64,000 nt of DNA from Adiantum capillus-veneris (Eukaryota; Streptophyta; Polypodiopsida; Polypodiales; Pteridaceae): positions 108,818,549-108,882,548 of the forward strand of contig CM043953.1 in the NCBI GenBank assembly GCA_014529385.2, read 5' to 3'. Below the pieces are notes generated by a model. That model made no database searches. It had not been told where the DNA came from and was given only the letters and a program-made list of their open reading frames with translations. Below are positions 1 to 11,007 of the stretch, piece by piece (within the stretch, counting starts at the first letter, position 1; the number at the start of each line of letters is the position of its first letter). The position numbers and the translations under genes were made by a program.

Positions 1-16
1 TGATTCCACGAGTGGT

Positions 17-1166
17 CTAGACGGGAGGCTGTTCAAACTGGTCAACTGAAGTCTTGTTTGCTGGATTCTTTTCAACAGACACTGTTTTGACCAGGCTTTT
101 CAGCTGCTTAAGGAAATCACTGCTTTTGGCCAGTGTAGTTTTTGATCTTTTAGAACTGCCAGCTTTCTCTTGCGTGGCTTTCCTCTTTGGTCCAGTGAGA
201 GCTAACTGGTTATCTGGGGCTTCTTCATATGATGATAAATCCATATTGTTAGTTACCGGAAAGGGCTTCTGGCTCCAAGCTATCCTTACCTGGTCATGAG
301 CGTCCGGAGAAGTTGCCCAGAAAAGGAACTGCCAAACAAACCAAGATTTGAAAACATATTGGGACTTCAACTTAGCAGTCTGCTGAAGCACATTATGTGA
401 CAAAATCTAACATAGATTTATTGGAACTGTGGCGTCCAATCTTTTTGCCAGTAACATCACAAACAATTTTTTTGACACCTAAGTTTGGTTGTTTTTGAGA
501 CTCACAACTTCAACTACAAAGCGATAAGCAACGGGAATGTCCAGACCCGCTACTGGAACCCCTTGCGCACTGGCTTTGAGTTTCTTCTTGGTAGCATCAT
601 CTTATTTTAGAGCTACACTGATCTGTTCTGCTATTGCTACAAATGGCTTTGGCTCATTTGGCATCTTGAATGCCAAAGCAATATTTTCAGGTGTTACTGT
701 CACTTTCCTACCATAGACCATAGCACTTCCTTCATCCACATTGAAGGAATCAAGAACCTGTATAATGATAGCTATGTCAAACTTAATTCTTGTGGCTTTG
801 CACAACCACATGCAAATCTCATAGTCGAAGTAATGCCTCGGCTTGCTTAGTAAACACATACCGCTGTATTTTACTGTGAGGGATAAGTGGAAGAGAAGCT
901 TTTGTAATAGCTATAAGTGCTTGGGTTTCCTCTATACTTTCCTGCATCCTTTTCGACATTTTCTTCCTACCCATATACCATGAAGACGATGAATCAGTAG
1001 AGGAAGAAGAAGAGGACTTACTTGAATCTTCAAACCCGTATCCTGGTGTGGCTGGTAAAGATAGACAACAATCAACAGTTTCCTCAGACGAAGAAGTTTG
1101 TGGTTGTAGTGACGAAACTTTAGAGCGTGACAATGGCAAATGGATAACAGTAGGTAGACGTCGCAC
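17..1166 (-). pseudogene. accessory 3' ORF fragment of element A
   Basis: Three minus-strand ORFs (819-1166, 602-859, 17-403) align in order with 6198-7526 of element B, so they are pieces of one ancestral protein. The N-terminal piece is Ser-rich, with a run of serines followed by the motif MQESIEETQAL. The middle piece has the pattern GSAMVYGRKVTVTPENIALA, which recalls the G-x-V-x-x-TPE-x-I core of plant transposon-protein and plant-mobile-like domains; this is pattern recognition only. The C-terminal piece is Lys/Ser-rich. Frameshifts and stops separate the pieces. The role is unknown. Confidence 0.6.
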
Positions 1167-1214
1167 AGGAGATTTACGAGGAAAAATACGTACTCACCTT
1201 CCTGTTATACGTGT

Positions 1215-2880
1215 TCACGCCATAAAAGATCCACTACTTACCATTCCTAGAGTCCTGTGCACCACAAATGACGTGGCACACATGCATTGGCTAATCCTCT
1301 CCATCTTCTCTGAAATGATTACTACTGAAAGTTCAATTGACCCTTTTCCCCATAAAAGCTGATATTGGTTTTGACACTTCAATGATTCTGGTACTGTCAT
1401 GGTTTTGTCGTACTGAGACTTTTTTGACCTTTGGACTGGCTCTGGAATTGGCTGTACATGAAAAAGGCTTAAAATAGCTGATTCTGGAATTTCTTGATCT
1501 TCAGTTCTCAGACTACCAGTACCCTTGTCCCTGGAAGTCTCTCTGTCTTCTGAATAATAGAGCTTGATTTTGGCCCCATTATATACCCCTGGCAACAGTA
1601 ATCCAGATAAATCTTTCAATCTTACTGTGCCATCGGAGAACACCCAATCAACTTCATATGGACCTACCCAAGCTATCTTTAAGTTTGGTTTTTTATTGCC
1701 TAGTTTTGATTGATATAACGAAACCAAATCTCCTTTTTGAAACTCCCTGAATTTGATTCGTCTGTCATGCCAGTGTTTCCTTCTTTGCTGAACAATTTCC
1801 TGTTCTAACATAGCCCTCTGCCTTAACTCATCTAGCTATGTTAACTCCTCCAGTCTCTGTTTTAGATTGTGATTAAAATCTAACCCGTACGTCTGCCATC
1901 CTAAGACTGGGTATGACAAATTCCATAGGCACAACAACTTCAGTGCCATACACCATTCTAAATGGTGTCAATCCCGTGGTGACCTTATCAACTGTCCAAT
2001 ATACCCAAAGAGCACGTTTCAAATCCCAATGGTGTGGCTCTTTTTGCACAATCTTAGTGAGAATAGTCTTAACAGTCTTGTTACTGCTTTTGGCTTGCCC
2101 ATTGCATCTAGGATAATATGGTGTTGATTTTTGATGCTTGACTGAAAGCACATCCATGAGAATGTCCATAGTGTCATTGATAAAATGCGTACCCTGGTCT
2201 GACACAATCTCCACAGGACATCCGTATCGACAAACAATATTTTCAAATAGAAACATAGCAGTGGATTTTGCCGTGTTGTTGGGAAGAGCCTTAGCTTCTA
2301 CCCATTTAGTCACATAACAAGTGGCCATCAATATATACCTATTCTTCCTTGGAGTAATTTTCTTGAAGGGACCCATAAAATCTAGACCCCATTTCATAAA
2401 AACACCCAGTGGCTGAACCAGTGTGAGAGGAGTCATATCTGATGTCGTGGGTCTGCCCATTCTCTGGCATATATCACAAGTTTTACAAAAGCTTCTGACA
2501 TCAAATATTAAAGTCTGCCACCACAAGCCAGCCTGCAGAATCTTTTTGGAAGTGATATCGGTAGAAAAATGTCCCCCAGAATCCCCATTATGTGCCTCTG
2601 AAATAACTTGCATATGTCCCTCCATAGGCACACATCTGTGAAGAACCCCATGGACTCCCAATCTGTAAAGTGATCCGCCAATGATGGTGAACTTCAGACT
2701 CTTAATAATCAGAGCCTTCTTCTGATTCCGAGTCCAGTTATCTGGGAATTCTCCCTTAGAAAGAAACTGGTATACCTCATACAATTCTAGATCAGCTAAT
2801 TCTGCAGCTATTAACTGAAATAGTTCTGCATCCATTGGCTCGTCTCTTAAAGACACTGGAATTGGAGCTGATCTCTTGAG
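1215..2880 (-). pseudogene. gypsy integrase of element A (frameshifted)
   Basis: The minus-strand ORF at 1873-2856 begins in the RNase H to integrase linker (LRDEPMDAELFQL), carries the HHCC zinc finger (EAHNGDSGGHF, then CKTCDIC) and continues into the catalytic core (WGLDFMGPF; SDQGTHF; PRCNGQA). The usual Glu after NGQA is Lys here (NGQAKSSNKT), where B has NGQAESSNKT. A frameshift near 1890 and an in-frame TAG at 1836-1838 separate it from the C-terminal piece (1215-1811), which has the HWHDRRI and KGDLV motifs and a chromodomain-free tail. It is inactive. Confidence 0.85.
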
Positions 2881-2917
2881 ACAACTAATTCCAGTGTTGG
2901 AAGATTTTAGCTACTAG

Positions 2918-3327
2918 TGTAGGAAGATTTCAGACAGCAGACTGAACAGGAACCAGAGACTAGACTGGAATTTGGATACTGAAATAAAAATCAGACTTAT
3001 GTACTGAAATAAGGTTTAGATTCAGATTCAGATTCATAAGACTGGATGAGAAGTAAGTATAACTGGAATATATGCCATGATTGGGATTACAGATCAAGAT
3101 TACAGCAAATATGATTTACAGAGAGAAAGTACAGCCCGACAATACTACCAATGATCCTCAACTACAAGTATAGCCAAGGCGCTAACCCAAATGATAATAA
3201 TTGCCAACCCGATTACAATGTAATGGGCCCTATTTATACACTTCTAGTTTACTGTAGTAATTACCATAGTAACTACTAAGTAATTCTCTACCCATTTCCC
3301 ACACAGTGAACTATTCAGCCGTCTACA
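2918..3327 (-). repeat. 3' LTR of element B
   Basis: The block is bounded on the plus strand by TGTAG (2918) and CTACA (3323-3327), a perfect 5-bp terminal inverted repeat of the TG...CA type. On the minus strand it is preceded directly by a polypurine tract and contains a TATAAATA box about 90 bp inside. An alternative low-coordinate start at 2895 (TGTTGGAAG) is possible because that sequence is nearly duplicated at 2918. The matching 5' LTR is not in the window, so the boundary is inferred. Confidence 0.65.
3231..3238 (-). promoter_or_regulatory. TATA box of LTR B
   Basis: On the minus strand this reads TATAAATA followed by GGGCCC, at a position expected for the U3/R promoter of an LTR. 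It is in the same orientation as the element. Confidence 0.6.
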
Positions 3328-3344
3328 TCCTTCCCTTCTTTCTT
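3328..3344 (-). other. polypurine tract of element B
   Basis: The minus strand reads AAGAAAGAAGGGAAGGA, directly followed by the LTR start TGTAGAC. This is the plus-strand priming site for reverse transcription, and it fixes both the orientation and the LTR boundary of B. Confidence 0.7.
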
Positions 3345-3615
3345 GAATTTTGGCAAGATTCCAAAATTTCTAAAAATTCCCCTGTTTGAATCTTATGTGA
3401 GACTGAAAAATCCATCGTCTGGTTCTGATGTTGGGATTCCAGCTTGACCACTGATAGAATGACCATACAAAGATTGCGAGTAGGCAGTTGAAAAGGCCAA
3501 GGATTGCGAGAGGCAGCTGAAAAGGCCAAGGTGGAGCTCTCACCAGGCCAAGGAAGAGCTGTCATCTCCACCTGCCTGCTAAGGAAAAAATTCGCCACTG
3601 AATTCCAAGATGGAA

Positions 3616-4566
3616 CTACCCAGTATCCTTCCATTGGACCGTCTTCCGTTTGCCCTTTGACCTGGAGGGTGCGTGAGAAGTCCGAGTACCAGCATTCTCC
3701 TTCTGAATCAGTCGGTAAATGGCCTCCTGCTCAAGCTGATCCCGCCGGTCGGTGGTCATCTCTACTTCATAAGGCGTGAGGGAATGATAGGTTTTGGTGT
3801 CAGGATCATAGAGTGTACGCTTGCCCTTGCTCAGTCTGGTTCTGGCCAGCTTATGACAATGCGAAGCAGTATGGATCCATCCTTCTGGAAGAGGCTGATT
3901 AGTTTTGACTCGAGCTTCAAAAAGAATCTCAGCCATCTCCCTGTACTGTGGTGCTAGACCTAGCTTTGCTGCAATGTCTTTTTCAGGCAATTTAGAAGAT
4001 TCGACCGTAAGTTGTAGCAACTGATTAGTAATTTTGGTCAGTCCTCTGACTTGAATCTTCCACTGGCCCATACACAGTTGGATCCTATACATCTCCTCTT
4101 TCAGTGCCTGGATGTCATTGATTTGGAGAGCATCATTGAACAACCTCTGCCAAGTCTTCCATTCCACAGTTGATCGCTTATACCAATCCTGAAGCTCATC
4201 TGTAATTTTGAAGTATGTGAGACGATCAACTGGTTCTGGATGTTGAGGATACAACGCTGGAAAGAATCTTGGTAGCTCTGTTTCTCTCGCTGGAACAGCA
4301 TACAAGAGAACGGGAGAATCAGACACAAATTCTAAGAAATTGAGAACAGCTTGGTTTTCCTGCTGCATCATCTTTCTGGTAATTGTCACTAGCTGGAACA
4401 GTGTTCGAAGAGCAGTTGCCTGTGCTCCGACTGACATTCTCTTCTGAGGTCCTTTGCTAGTGGCTGTCTGGTCCTCAAGAATGGCTTTGACTCTCTGATC
4501 CAAAACACCTATGGCAGTTTGCATTTGCACCAAAACTTTCTTTAGTTGTACCCTAACATCCTTCAT
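3616..4566 (-). pseudogene. accessory ORF of element B, C-terminal part
   Basis: This is an open 316-residue minus-strand frame, the longest uninterrupted part of the accessory region. It is hydrophilic and rich in Lys, Arg, Gln and Glu, with no membrane segment. The first 60 residues look helical (KKVLVQMQTAIGVLDQRVKA) and the tail is basic (RSKGKRKTVQWKD). It has no zinc knuckle or recognisable enzyme motif. It follows a coiled-coil-like part in the same transcriptional direction and sits just upstream of the polypurine tract. A Gag-like or nucleic-acid-binding role is possible but unproven. Confidence 0.5.
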
Positions 4567-4690
4567 ACATCGGTAAGTTGGTCTGTTACCCAGCAGAAGT
4601 TCTAGTTCCAGGGCTAGGGAGCGACAATCTACAGTAGACTACCTTTGCCAATGCGGGTTTGCCACTCTTTCATGAGCATTGAGTATCCAT

Positions 4691-5963
4691 TCAGGAACTC
4701 GTTCCAGCAGGCTGGACTGTACTGGGATGCGCAGGTAGATGGCAAGCTTCTTTATCATGGAAAGCTGCCGATTTCCAATGTTCTACCATTTCCCTGGCTC
4801 CCACATATAGCCTTTGAAATCTTTCCAAGTCAGACAAGAGATCATCATCCTCTAGATACTGTTTGGTTATGGAGACCTGTTGATGTCTCAATTGCCTATT
4901 CAAGGTAATGAGCTGCAGTGAATGTTGACGATCAGCAACTGGTCCCTCATCCTGCACTTTCATTTTTCCTTTAGCATCTCTGCTGAGTTGGGACTGATCT
5001 GCTTGCTGATTCCCAGTGTGACTGGGCTGCTGCTCTCTAGTCTGCTGGTTACTCGACTGTTGCCCTTCAGCCTGTCCTTCCTGCTGGTCCTCATTCTGGC
5101 CTGGCTGGTCTGGATGTGACTTGCCTCCCTCAATTGGCCCTGTCCCACCAGTACTAGGTCTTGGAGGTGGAGATGGTGGTGGGGCATCATCATCATCCTT
5201 TGTATGCCCAGCTTCTTGATCATCTTCTCCTGATCAGCTTCATCTTCCTGGTCTTCTTCTTCTTCATCCGGAGAAGTCTGCTGCTCAATATAATCTAATA
5301 TAGCTTGATTCATCAAAGAATTATTATACTCAGTCACCTTGTCCTGCAAATCACTGTGCATACTTTCCATCAAGGACATTAAATTCTCTAGATTAAAAAC
5401 AACGTTGCAGGATGGATTCAAAATTTCAGCCAAGTTGTTATAGATGTATTTTTCAGTCAAAGAGGCCTTCAGAGCGGTATGGCACATTAGCAGGTTTTTG
5501 AATTCCGCCCGCTTCATCCTAAGCATTGTTTCGGCCCGCTCTGTAGCTCTAAGTGCTTCATTTCGTTGATTTTTGATGATCATTATTTCGGACTCAGCCT
5601 TAGCTAACTTTTTGTTTAGCAACTCATTAGTCCTTTCTGAATGAGCTTCCAGTACCTTGTGTTGTATGTTTTGCTCTTCCCGAGCTTTCTGGGCTTTTCA
5701 ATCTGATCTTGTGCCTTTGTCAAATCAGCTTTGATCTTTTTCACTTCATCTTCTGATCCAGCAGCCTCCATCAGTTGTCCCATACAACTAAAAATGGTTT
5801 TCCAAGAAGACTGTATGAGGATTGAACATCTATCTTTGATTGTGGTTGGATCACAATCAGTAGGCTCATATATTGCCACTGGAGCTATGTAGGGTAAAGT
5901 TGCATAATCAGCTTTGGTTAGCATAAGATGCCCTTTCAATTGTTTAGTCTGCATTTGCTGCAA
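4691..5963 (-). pseudogene. accessory ORF of element B, coiled-coil middle part
   Basis: Three overlapping minus-strand frames (5616-5963, 4960-5622, 4691-4963) follow one another through small frameshifts. The sequence is dominated by Leu, Glu, Lys and Gln with heptad-like spacing (LNKKLAKAESEIMIIKNQRN; RATERAETMLRMKRAEFKN) and an acidic stretch (SPDEEEEDQEDEADQE), which suggests a coiled coil followed by a disordered linker. I know no precise family. It lies between the PMD-like N-terminal part and the C-terminal part, and all are probably one ancestral polypeptide of well over 1000 residues. Confidence 0.45.
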
Positions 5964-6197
5964 CTTGTCTTGTTTTACTAGTTGCAGGATGTTTCGAGTA
6001 TTTGGAGTAGGAACTCCACCTGGTAAAGTTGAGGAGACTGGAGCTTTCCCTTTGTCCAGTTGGCTCTTTCCTTTGTCCCCTGACTGGTGTGCTATCTTCT
6101 CAGAAGTGGCTGGCCTGGCTTGATCTTTCCCAGAACCAGTAGCAACTACACTTTTTGCTACTGACTAGTTAGGCACAGTCTTCTGAGCAGATTGCTG

Positions 6198-7526
6198 CTA
6201 TGTCTGGCTCACTACAGCTTTCTCAGTGTTTACTGTCTTGACCTGGCTCTCTATCTGCTTCAAAAACTCACTACTCTTTGTCAGTGTAGTCTTGAACTTC
6301 TTTGAACTGCCAGCCTGTTCTGTAGTTGCTTTCCTTTTTAGGTCTGTTGATATAGTTTGACCGTCCATTTCTTCATCGTCTGAGGACAGCTCAATGTTCT
6401 TCGGCTCAGAAATTGGCTTCTCACTCCAAGCCTTCTCTACCTGCTCCTTAGCATCTGATGTAGTAGCCCAATACAGGAATTTCCAAACATACAAGTCTTT
6501 GAAAACATTTTGAGATTTTAGCTTGGCAGTTTGCTAGAGTACATTGTGCGAGAGAATTTGACAAAGATTAATAGGAACTTGTGAATCCAATATCTTGGCC
6601 AATAGCATAGCAAACAGTTTTTCGGATATATATGTTGGGTTGTTTTTAAGGCTTACTACTTCGACTACAAACCTGTAAGTAGTGGAGGCTTCCAGTCCTT
6701 CTACTAGAACTCCTTGAGCACTTGCCTTGCACTTTCGTTTAGCAGCTTCATCCTCCTTCAAAGCTATACTTATATGCTGTGCAGTTTCCACGGAAGGTTT
6801 GGGCTCATTGGGCATGCGGAATGCAAATGCTATGGCTTCTGGTGTCACTGACACCTTCCTACCATTTACCATGGCACTGCCATCTTCAACATCAAAGGAA
6901 TCAAGAACTTGCTTGATGATGTCTGCATCAAAAGCAATTCTTGTAGCTTGCAACACAACTTGAAGATCCCAGAGTTGTAGAAGAGTCATTGCTTGATCAG
7001 TGAATACATAACACTGGATTTTACTGTACGGGATATTGGGAAGGCTTGCCTTTGCAGCAGCAACTATGGCCTGGGTTTACTCAAGAGACTCCTGCATCTT
7101 CTCTGAGCTTTTCCTTCTAACCATACACTGTGAGGACGATGACGATGAAATAGGCGAAGGAGAAGATGACTTACTTGTCGTATCGAAGCCGTTCCCTGGT
7201 GTCGCTGGCAAGGTTAGCTGATAGTCAATTGTCTCTTCAGAGGTCGAGGTTTGCGGCTGTAGCAAAGAAACCTCGGAGCTTGGCGATGGCGAATGGTTAA
7301 CAGGAGGAAAGCGTCGCGCAGGGGATTTATGAGGAAAAATGCTAACTCTCTTGACTGTTATGTTCGCGCCATAAAAGCTCCACCACTCGTCGCTCCTAGA
7401 CTTGTGTGCGGTGCTGGTGTCGTGGCAGACATACATTGGACAAGACTGCGACCCATCCTTGAAATAATTACTACTAGCGTGCCATTTGACCGTAGGGCGC
7501 TTAAAATTTGGAAAGTGTGTCCCCAC
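6198..7526 (-). pseudogene. accessory ORF of element B, N-terminal part
   Basis: Minus-strand pieces 7077-7526, 6534-6989 and 6198-6494 match the accessory ORF of A. Shared landmarks are LPATPGNGF, a Ser-rich run, MQESLE, the block GSAMVNGRKVSVTPEAIAFA and a Lys/Ser-rich tail with KRKATTEQAGSSKK. The stop at 6534-6536 is TAG where A has CAG (NVLQQTAKL), so it is a secondary nonsense change. The stop after MQESLE corresponds to Glu in A. The start is uncertain: the first 50 residues overlap the end of integrase in another frame, so it may need splicing or reinitiation. Confidence 0.55.
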
Positions 7527-8632
7527 TGATACTGGACTGATTTCCAGTTTGGCTCTACCATACTGGTACTAATTCTAAGGTCAGCCTGATCTGGTTCTTC
7601 TGGTACTGGTTCTAAAGTTGGAAGTGGTTGCACATGAAAAAGTCCAAAAATATCTGATTTTGGTATCTCTTGATCAGCAAGTTCCAGTTCCTTAGTACCT
7701 TGTTCTGGCCCAGTTTCTCTGGTCTCTGAATAATAAATCTTGATCTTTGCCCCATTATATACTCCTGGAAATAACAATCCAAATAAATCTTTCAGTTTGA
7801 TTGTGCCATTGGAGAAAACCCAGTGTACCTCAAATGGTCCTGCCCAGGCAATCTTCAGGTTTGGCTTCTTTGGACCCAGTCTAGACTGATATAGAAGCAC
7901 TAAGTCTCCTTTCTGGAATTCTTGAACTTTAATTCGACGATCATGCCAGTGCTTCCTTCGTTGTTGAACAATTTCTCGTTCCAGCATAGCCCTTTGCCTG
8001 AGTTCATCTAATTGCATCAGTTCATCCAGCCTCTTTTTAAGATTATGGTTGAAGTCTAACCCATACTTCACATCCATTCTCAGACTGGGGATCACAAACT
8101 CCATAGGGACCACAACTTCAGTGCCATACACCATTCTGAATGGTGTCATTCCAATAGTTACCTTATAAGCTGTCCTATAAGCCCATAGAGTAGTCTAAAG
8201 TTTCAAATCCCACTGGTCTGGTTTCTTTTGCACCACCTTAGTGAGAATAGTCTTTATCGTCTTATTGCTACTTTCAGCCTGTCCATTGCATCTGGGATAG
8301 TAAGGAGTAGATTTTCGATGCTTGACTGAAAGCATATCCAATAGGATTTCCATAGTGTTATTGATAAAATGTGTTCCTTGATCGGTCACAATCTCTACTG
8401 GACATCCATATCGGCAGACAATATTCTCAAATAGAAACCTTGCAGTTGACTTGGCTGTGTTGTCAGGAAGAGCCTTAGCTTCAACCCACTTGGTAACATA
8501 ACAAGTAGCCATTACTATGTACTTGTTCTTCCTGGGAGTAACCTTCTTAAAAGGTCCCATAAAATCCAGTCCCCATTTCATGAATACTCCCAGTGGTTGT
8601 ACTGGCATCAAGGAAGTCATATCTGAAGTCAT
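7358..8632 (-). pseudogene. gypsy integrase core and C-terminus of element B
   Basis: The frame at 8195-8632 carries the catalytic core with WGLDFMGPF (first Asp), VTDQGTHF (second Asp) and PRCNGQAESSNKT (Glu), so the DDE triad is present. The frame at 7358-8149 gives the C-terminal region with TPFRMVYGTE, HWHDRRI and KGDLVLLYQ. The two frames are offset by a frameshift plus a stop near 8190. Upstream, a deletion near 8620-8640 has removed the second half of the HHCC finger, so no functional integrase can be made. Confidence 0.85.
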
Positions 8633-10022
8633 ATCTACAAAAACTTATGACATCAGCAATCAGTATTTGCCACCACAGACCAGCTTGCAGAATCTTCTTA
8701 TAGGTTACTTCGTTGGAAAAGTGTCCACCAGATTCACCATTATGTGCTTCTGAAATTACTTGCATTCTTCCTTCCATAGGGACACATCGTCGAAGTATAA
8801 TATCAACACCCAGTCGATAAAGTAATCCTCTTATGATAGTAAATTTCAAGCTTTTTATGATCATAGCTTTCTTCTGATTCTGCTTCCAATCCTCTGGAAA
8901 GGCACCTTGGGAAAGGAATTGATAAATATCATACCATTCAGGATCGACTGATTCTTCTGCCTCTAACTGAAATAAATCAGCATCCACTGGTTCATCTCTC
9001 AAGGGTGATTCTAAATATCCTTCCATACTTCTTGAAAGAAAATCAGCTCCACAATGGTTTCGGCCAGGCTTATGGAAAATTTTGAATTCAAATTCCATAA
9101 GGAACATCATCCATCTTATCAGCCTGCCTTGAATAATGACTTTGTTAATCAGAAACAGAAGAGCTTGATGGTCCACATAAAAATGGAATAACTTTCCCAA
9201 CAGGTAATGCCTGAACTTTGTAGCACTAAAAACCATTCCAAGGGCTTCTCTCTCAGTAGTCGCATAGCCTTGTTCAGCTTGACTGAATCTTTGACTAGCA
9301 AAATAAACCGGATAGTCCGTTCTTCCATCTGGATGAGCTAATATTGCCCCCATTGCCAATCCCGAAGCATCGACATGTACGTGGAAAATAATATCCCAAT
9401 TTGGCTGCCTAAGGACTGGTTTACTGGTAATGGCTTTTTTCAAATTCTGGAAACTCTCCTCACATTCAGCAGTCCAGTTGAACTTACTGGTCTTCTTTGT
9501 AAGCTCATATAGTGGTACTGCTTGAGAAGCAAACTTGTGTACAAATCTTCTATAGAAATTCACATAACCCAAGAAAGAACTCAACTCGGAAGCAGTTCTG
9601 GGTGCTTTAGCTTGCTGAACACACTGTATTTTGTCATTGGCCATCTCTATTCCATTGCAAGAAACCACATGTCCCAGTAGCTGTCCTTTCCAGACTAGAA
9701 AAATAGATTTGAATGGTTTCAAACAAATCCTCTTCTCCTGACAGCGTTTGAAAACCATTTCTAGGAATAGAAGCTGTTGTTTGTCATCTGAATAGACAGT
9801 GAAGTCATCCATGAAAATGGCAAGGAACCGATGAAGAAATTCATTAAACATCTCCGTCATACATCGCTGAAAGGTAGCTGGTGCATTGCACATGCCAAAA
9901 GGCATCACCAGATACATGAAATCTCCCCTCTCAGTGATGAAAGTGGTCTTGGTTCTATCTTCAGGAGCGATGTGTAACTGGTTATAGCCGCTATAACCAT
10001 CCATGAAGCTATACATCTCATA
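8547..10022 (-). pseudogene. gypsy RT-RNase H-integrase N-terminus of element B
   Basis: The minus-strand reading is open for about 490 residues. RT motifs are YSFMDGYSGYNQ, MPFGMCNAPATFQRCM, the catalytic IFMDDFTVYS and LGHVVSCNGI. RNase H follows with VDASGLAMGAILAH, TTEREALGMVF and FYVDHQALL. The integrase zinc finger then begins (EAHNGESGGHF) but breaks after SFC. The first RT motifs are missing because homology stops near 10022, and the open frame beyond it (to 10121) is unrelated sequence. Confidence 0.88.
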
Positions 10023-10215
10023 TCCTGTTGTCGGGGGATATGGGTTCGCGAGGTGAGCCGGGTCAGCACCGGGCTGCTTGCTGTGGGAAATAAGAGAGAC
10101 AAGACGCACGGCACAAGGCAACAGATCCTGTCAACACTTTAAATACTTAAAACTCGACAATCGTAATGGTTTAAACTTCTCATGATTAGCCGAAGTGGAA
10201 TTAGATTACAAATGT

Positions 10216-10231
10216 GTGCCGTTAACGGCAC
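10216..10231. repeat. 16-bp perfect palindrome
   Basis: GTGCCGTTAACGGCAC equals its own reverse complement. A second small stem (CGAGAG...CTCTCG) follows 20 bp later. No function is assigned. Confidence 0.7.
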
Positions 10232-10987
10232 TGATGGAGTTACGAGAGTTTAATGCTCTCGAATTAGATCAAGACTGTAAAATTTCCACTTATACTCGCC
10301 ATTAGAGTCTTTATAAAATGATTAGGAGGTAAGTATCTGACAAAATCCCCTGCTTGATACCCTTGTATTTTTCAAATACAGTAGAGAGAGTTTATCCTCT
10401 GTCCTTACTTACTCGAGAGCGAGTCTCCTCCAGTTTACCAGAAGGCTGAGAGAGATAGAGCCCTTTGATTTGCCTTACTTCTTCCTTCTTTGGTAACCGA
10501 CTTCAAAAGAGAGAAAGAAAGAGCGAGATTTGCCTTCCCTTGGTTTGCTTGTCCCACCTTGCTTCTTTGTAGCCCCTCGATTGCTCATCGTCTCCCTTAC
10601 ATGCTCCTCTCTTGATTACAGCCGAGAGAGAGATTGCTTGGTTAGCGAAGGACGAGAGCGAGAAAGATTCTTGCTTTGATTGGAGATGGAGAGAGAGAGA
10701 GAGACCTCGCCTTGGCTCCCTTCACCTCCTTGCCTTCCTTGGTTATGCCTCGAATCCTATCTCCCCGTTCTCTCCTTGCCTTGCTTCCCTTTCGTTCCTA
10801 GCCTTCTTTCGTTAACTTGCCCTTGAGATTCGAGAGCTAGAGCTTGCTCTGTGTTCTTCTTCCCCCTCCTTCCATGTCCGCAATCACTTGCCCTCACGCT
10901 CCTCCTTCCTCGTTCTTCCTCTGTCCTTTTTTCTCGTTGTCCACAAAAACCCTAAAAGTAGCCCTCTCAAATTTGGCCCCCACCATG

Positions 10988-11007
10988 CAGTCACGGTGCC
11001 GTGACTG
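10988..11007. repeat. inverted repeat with 9-bp arms
   Basis: CAGTCACGG and CCGTGACTG are separated by two bases. The repeat lies in a GC-rich, possibly LTR-derived segment. Confidence 0.7.

Larger units (their letters stand above)
1..2880 (-). mobile_element. Ty3/gypsy retrotransposon remnant A (3' part)
   Basis: On the minus strand this is the downstream part of a gypsy element. It starts inside the end of the RNase H region (near 2880), passes through integrase (2856 to 1215) and enters an accessory ORF (1166 to 17) that runs off the window. It is co-linear with 6198-9010 of element B. RT, gag and the 5' LTR are absent. The high-coordinate edge lies about 40 bp from the LTR of B, so B may have inserted here, but the missing half of A is not found beyond B. 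Confidence 0.85.
2918..10022 (-). mobile_element. Ty3/gypsy retrotransposon B, 5'-truncated
   Basis: On the minus strand the order is RT core, RNase H, integrase, a long accessory ORF (7526 to 3616), polypurine tract and 3' LTR. RT, RNase H and integrase in that order define Ty3/gypsy. The element is cut at about 10022, just upstream of RT motif YSFMDGYSGYNQ, so gag, protease, the 5' part of RT and the 5' LTR are missing. The roughly 4 kb between integrase and LTR is unusually long, and most of it had coding capacity. Several stops and a small deletion make it non-functional. Confidence 0.9.

Noticed and set aside
10023-10121. Apparent N-terminus of the B RT frame
   Set aside because: Homology to RT begins at about 10022; the upstream residues are unrelated DNA that happens to be open.
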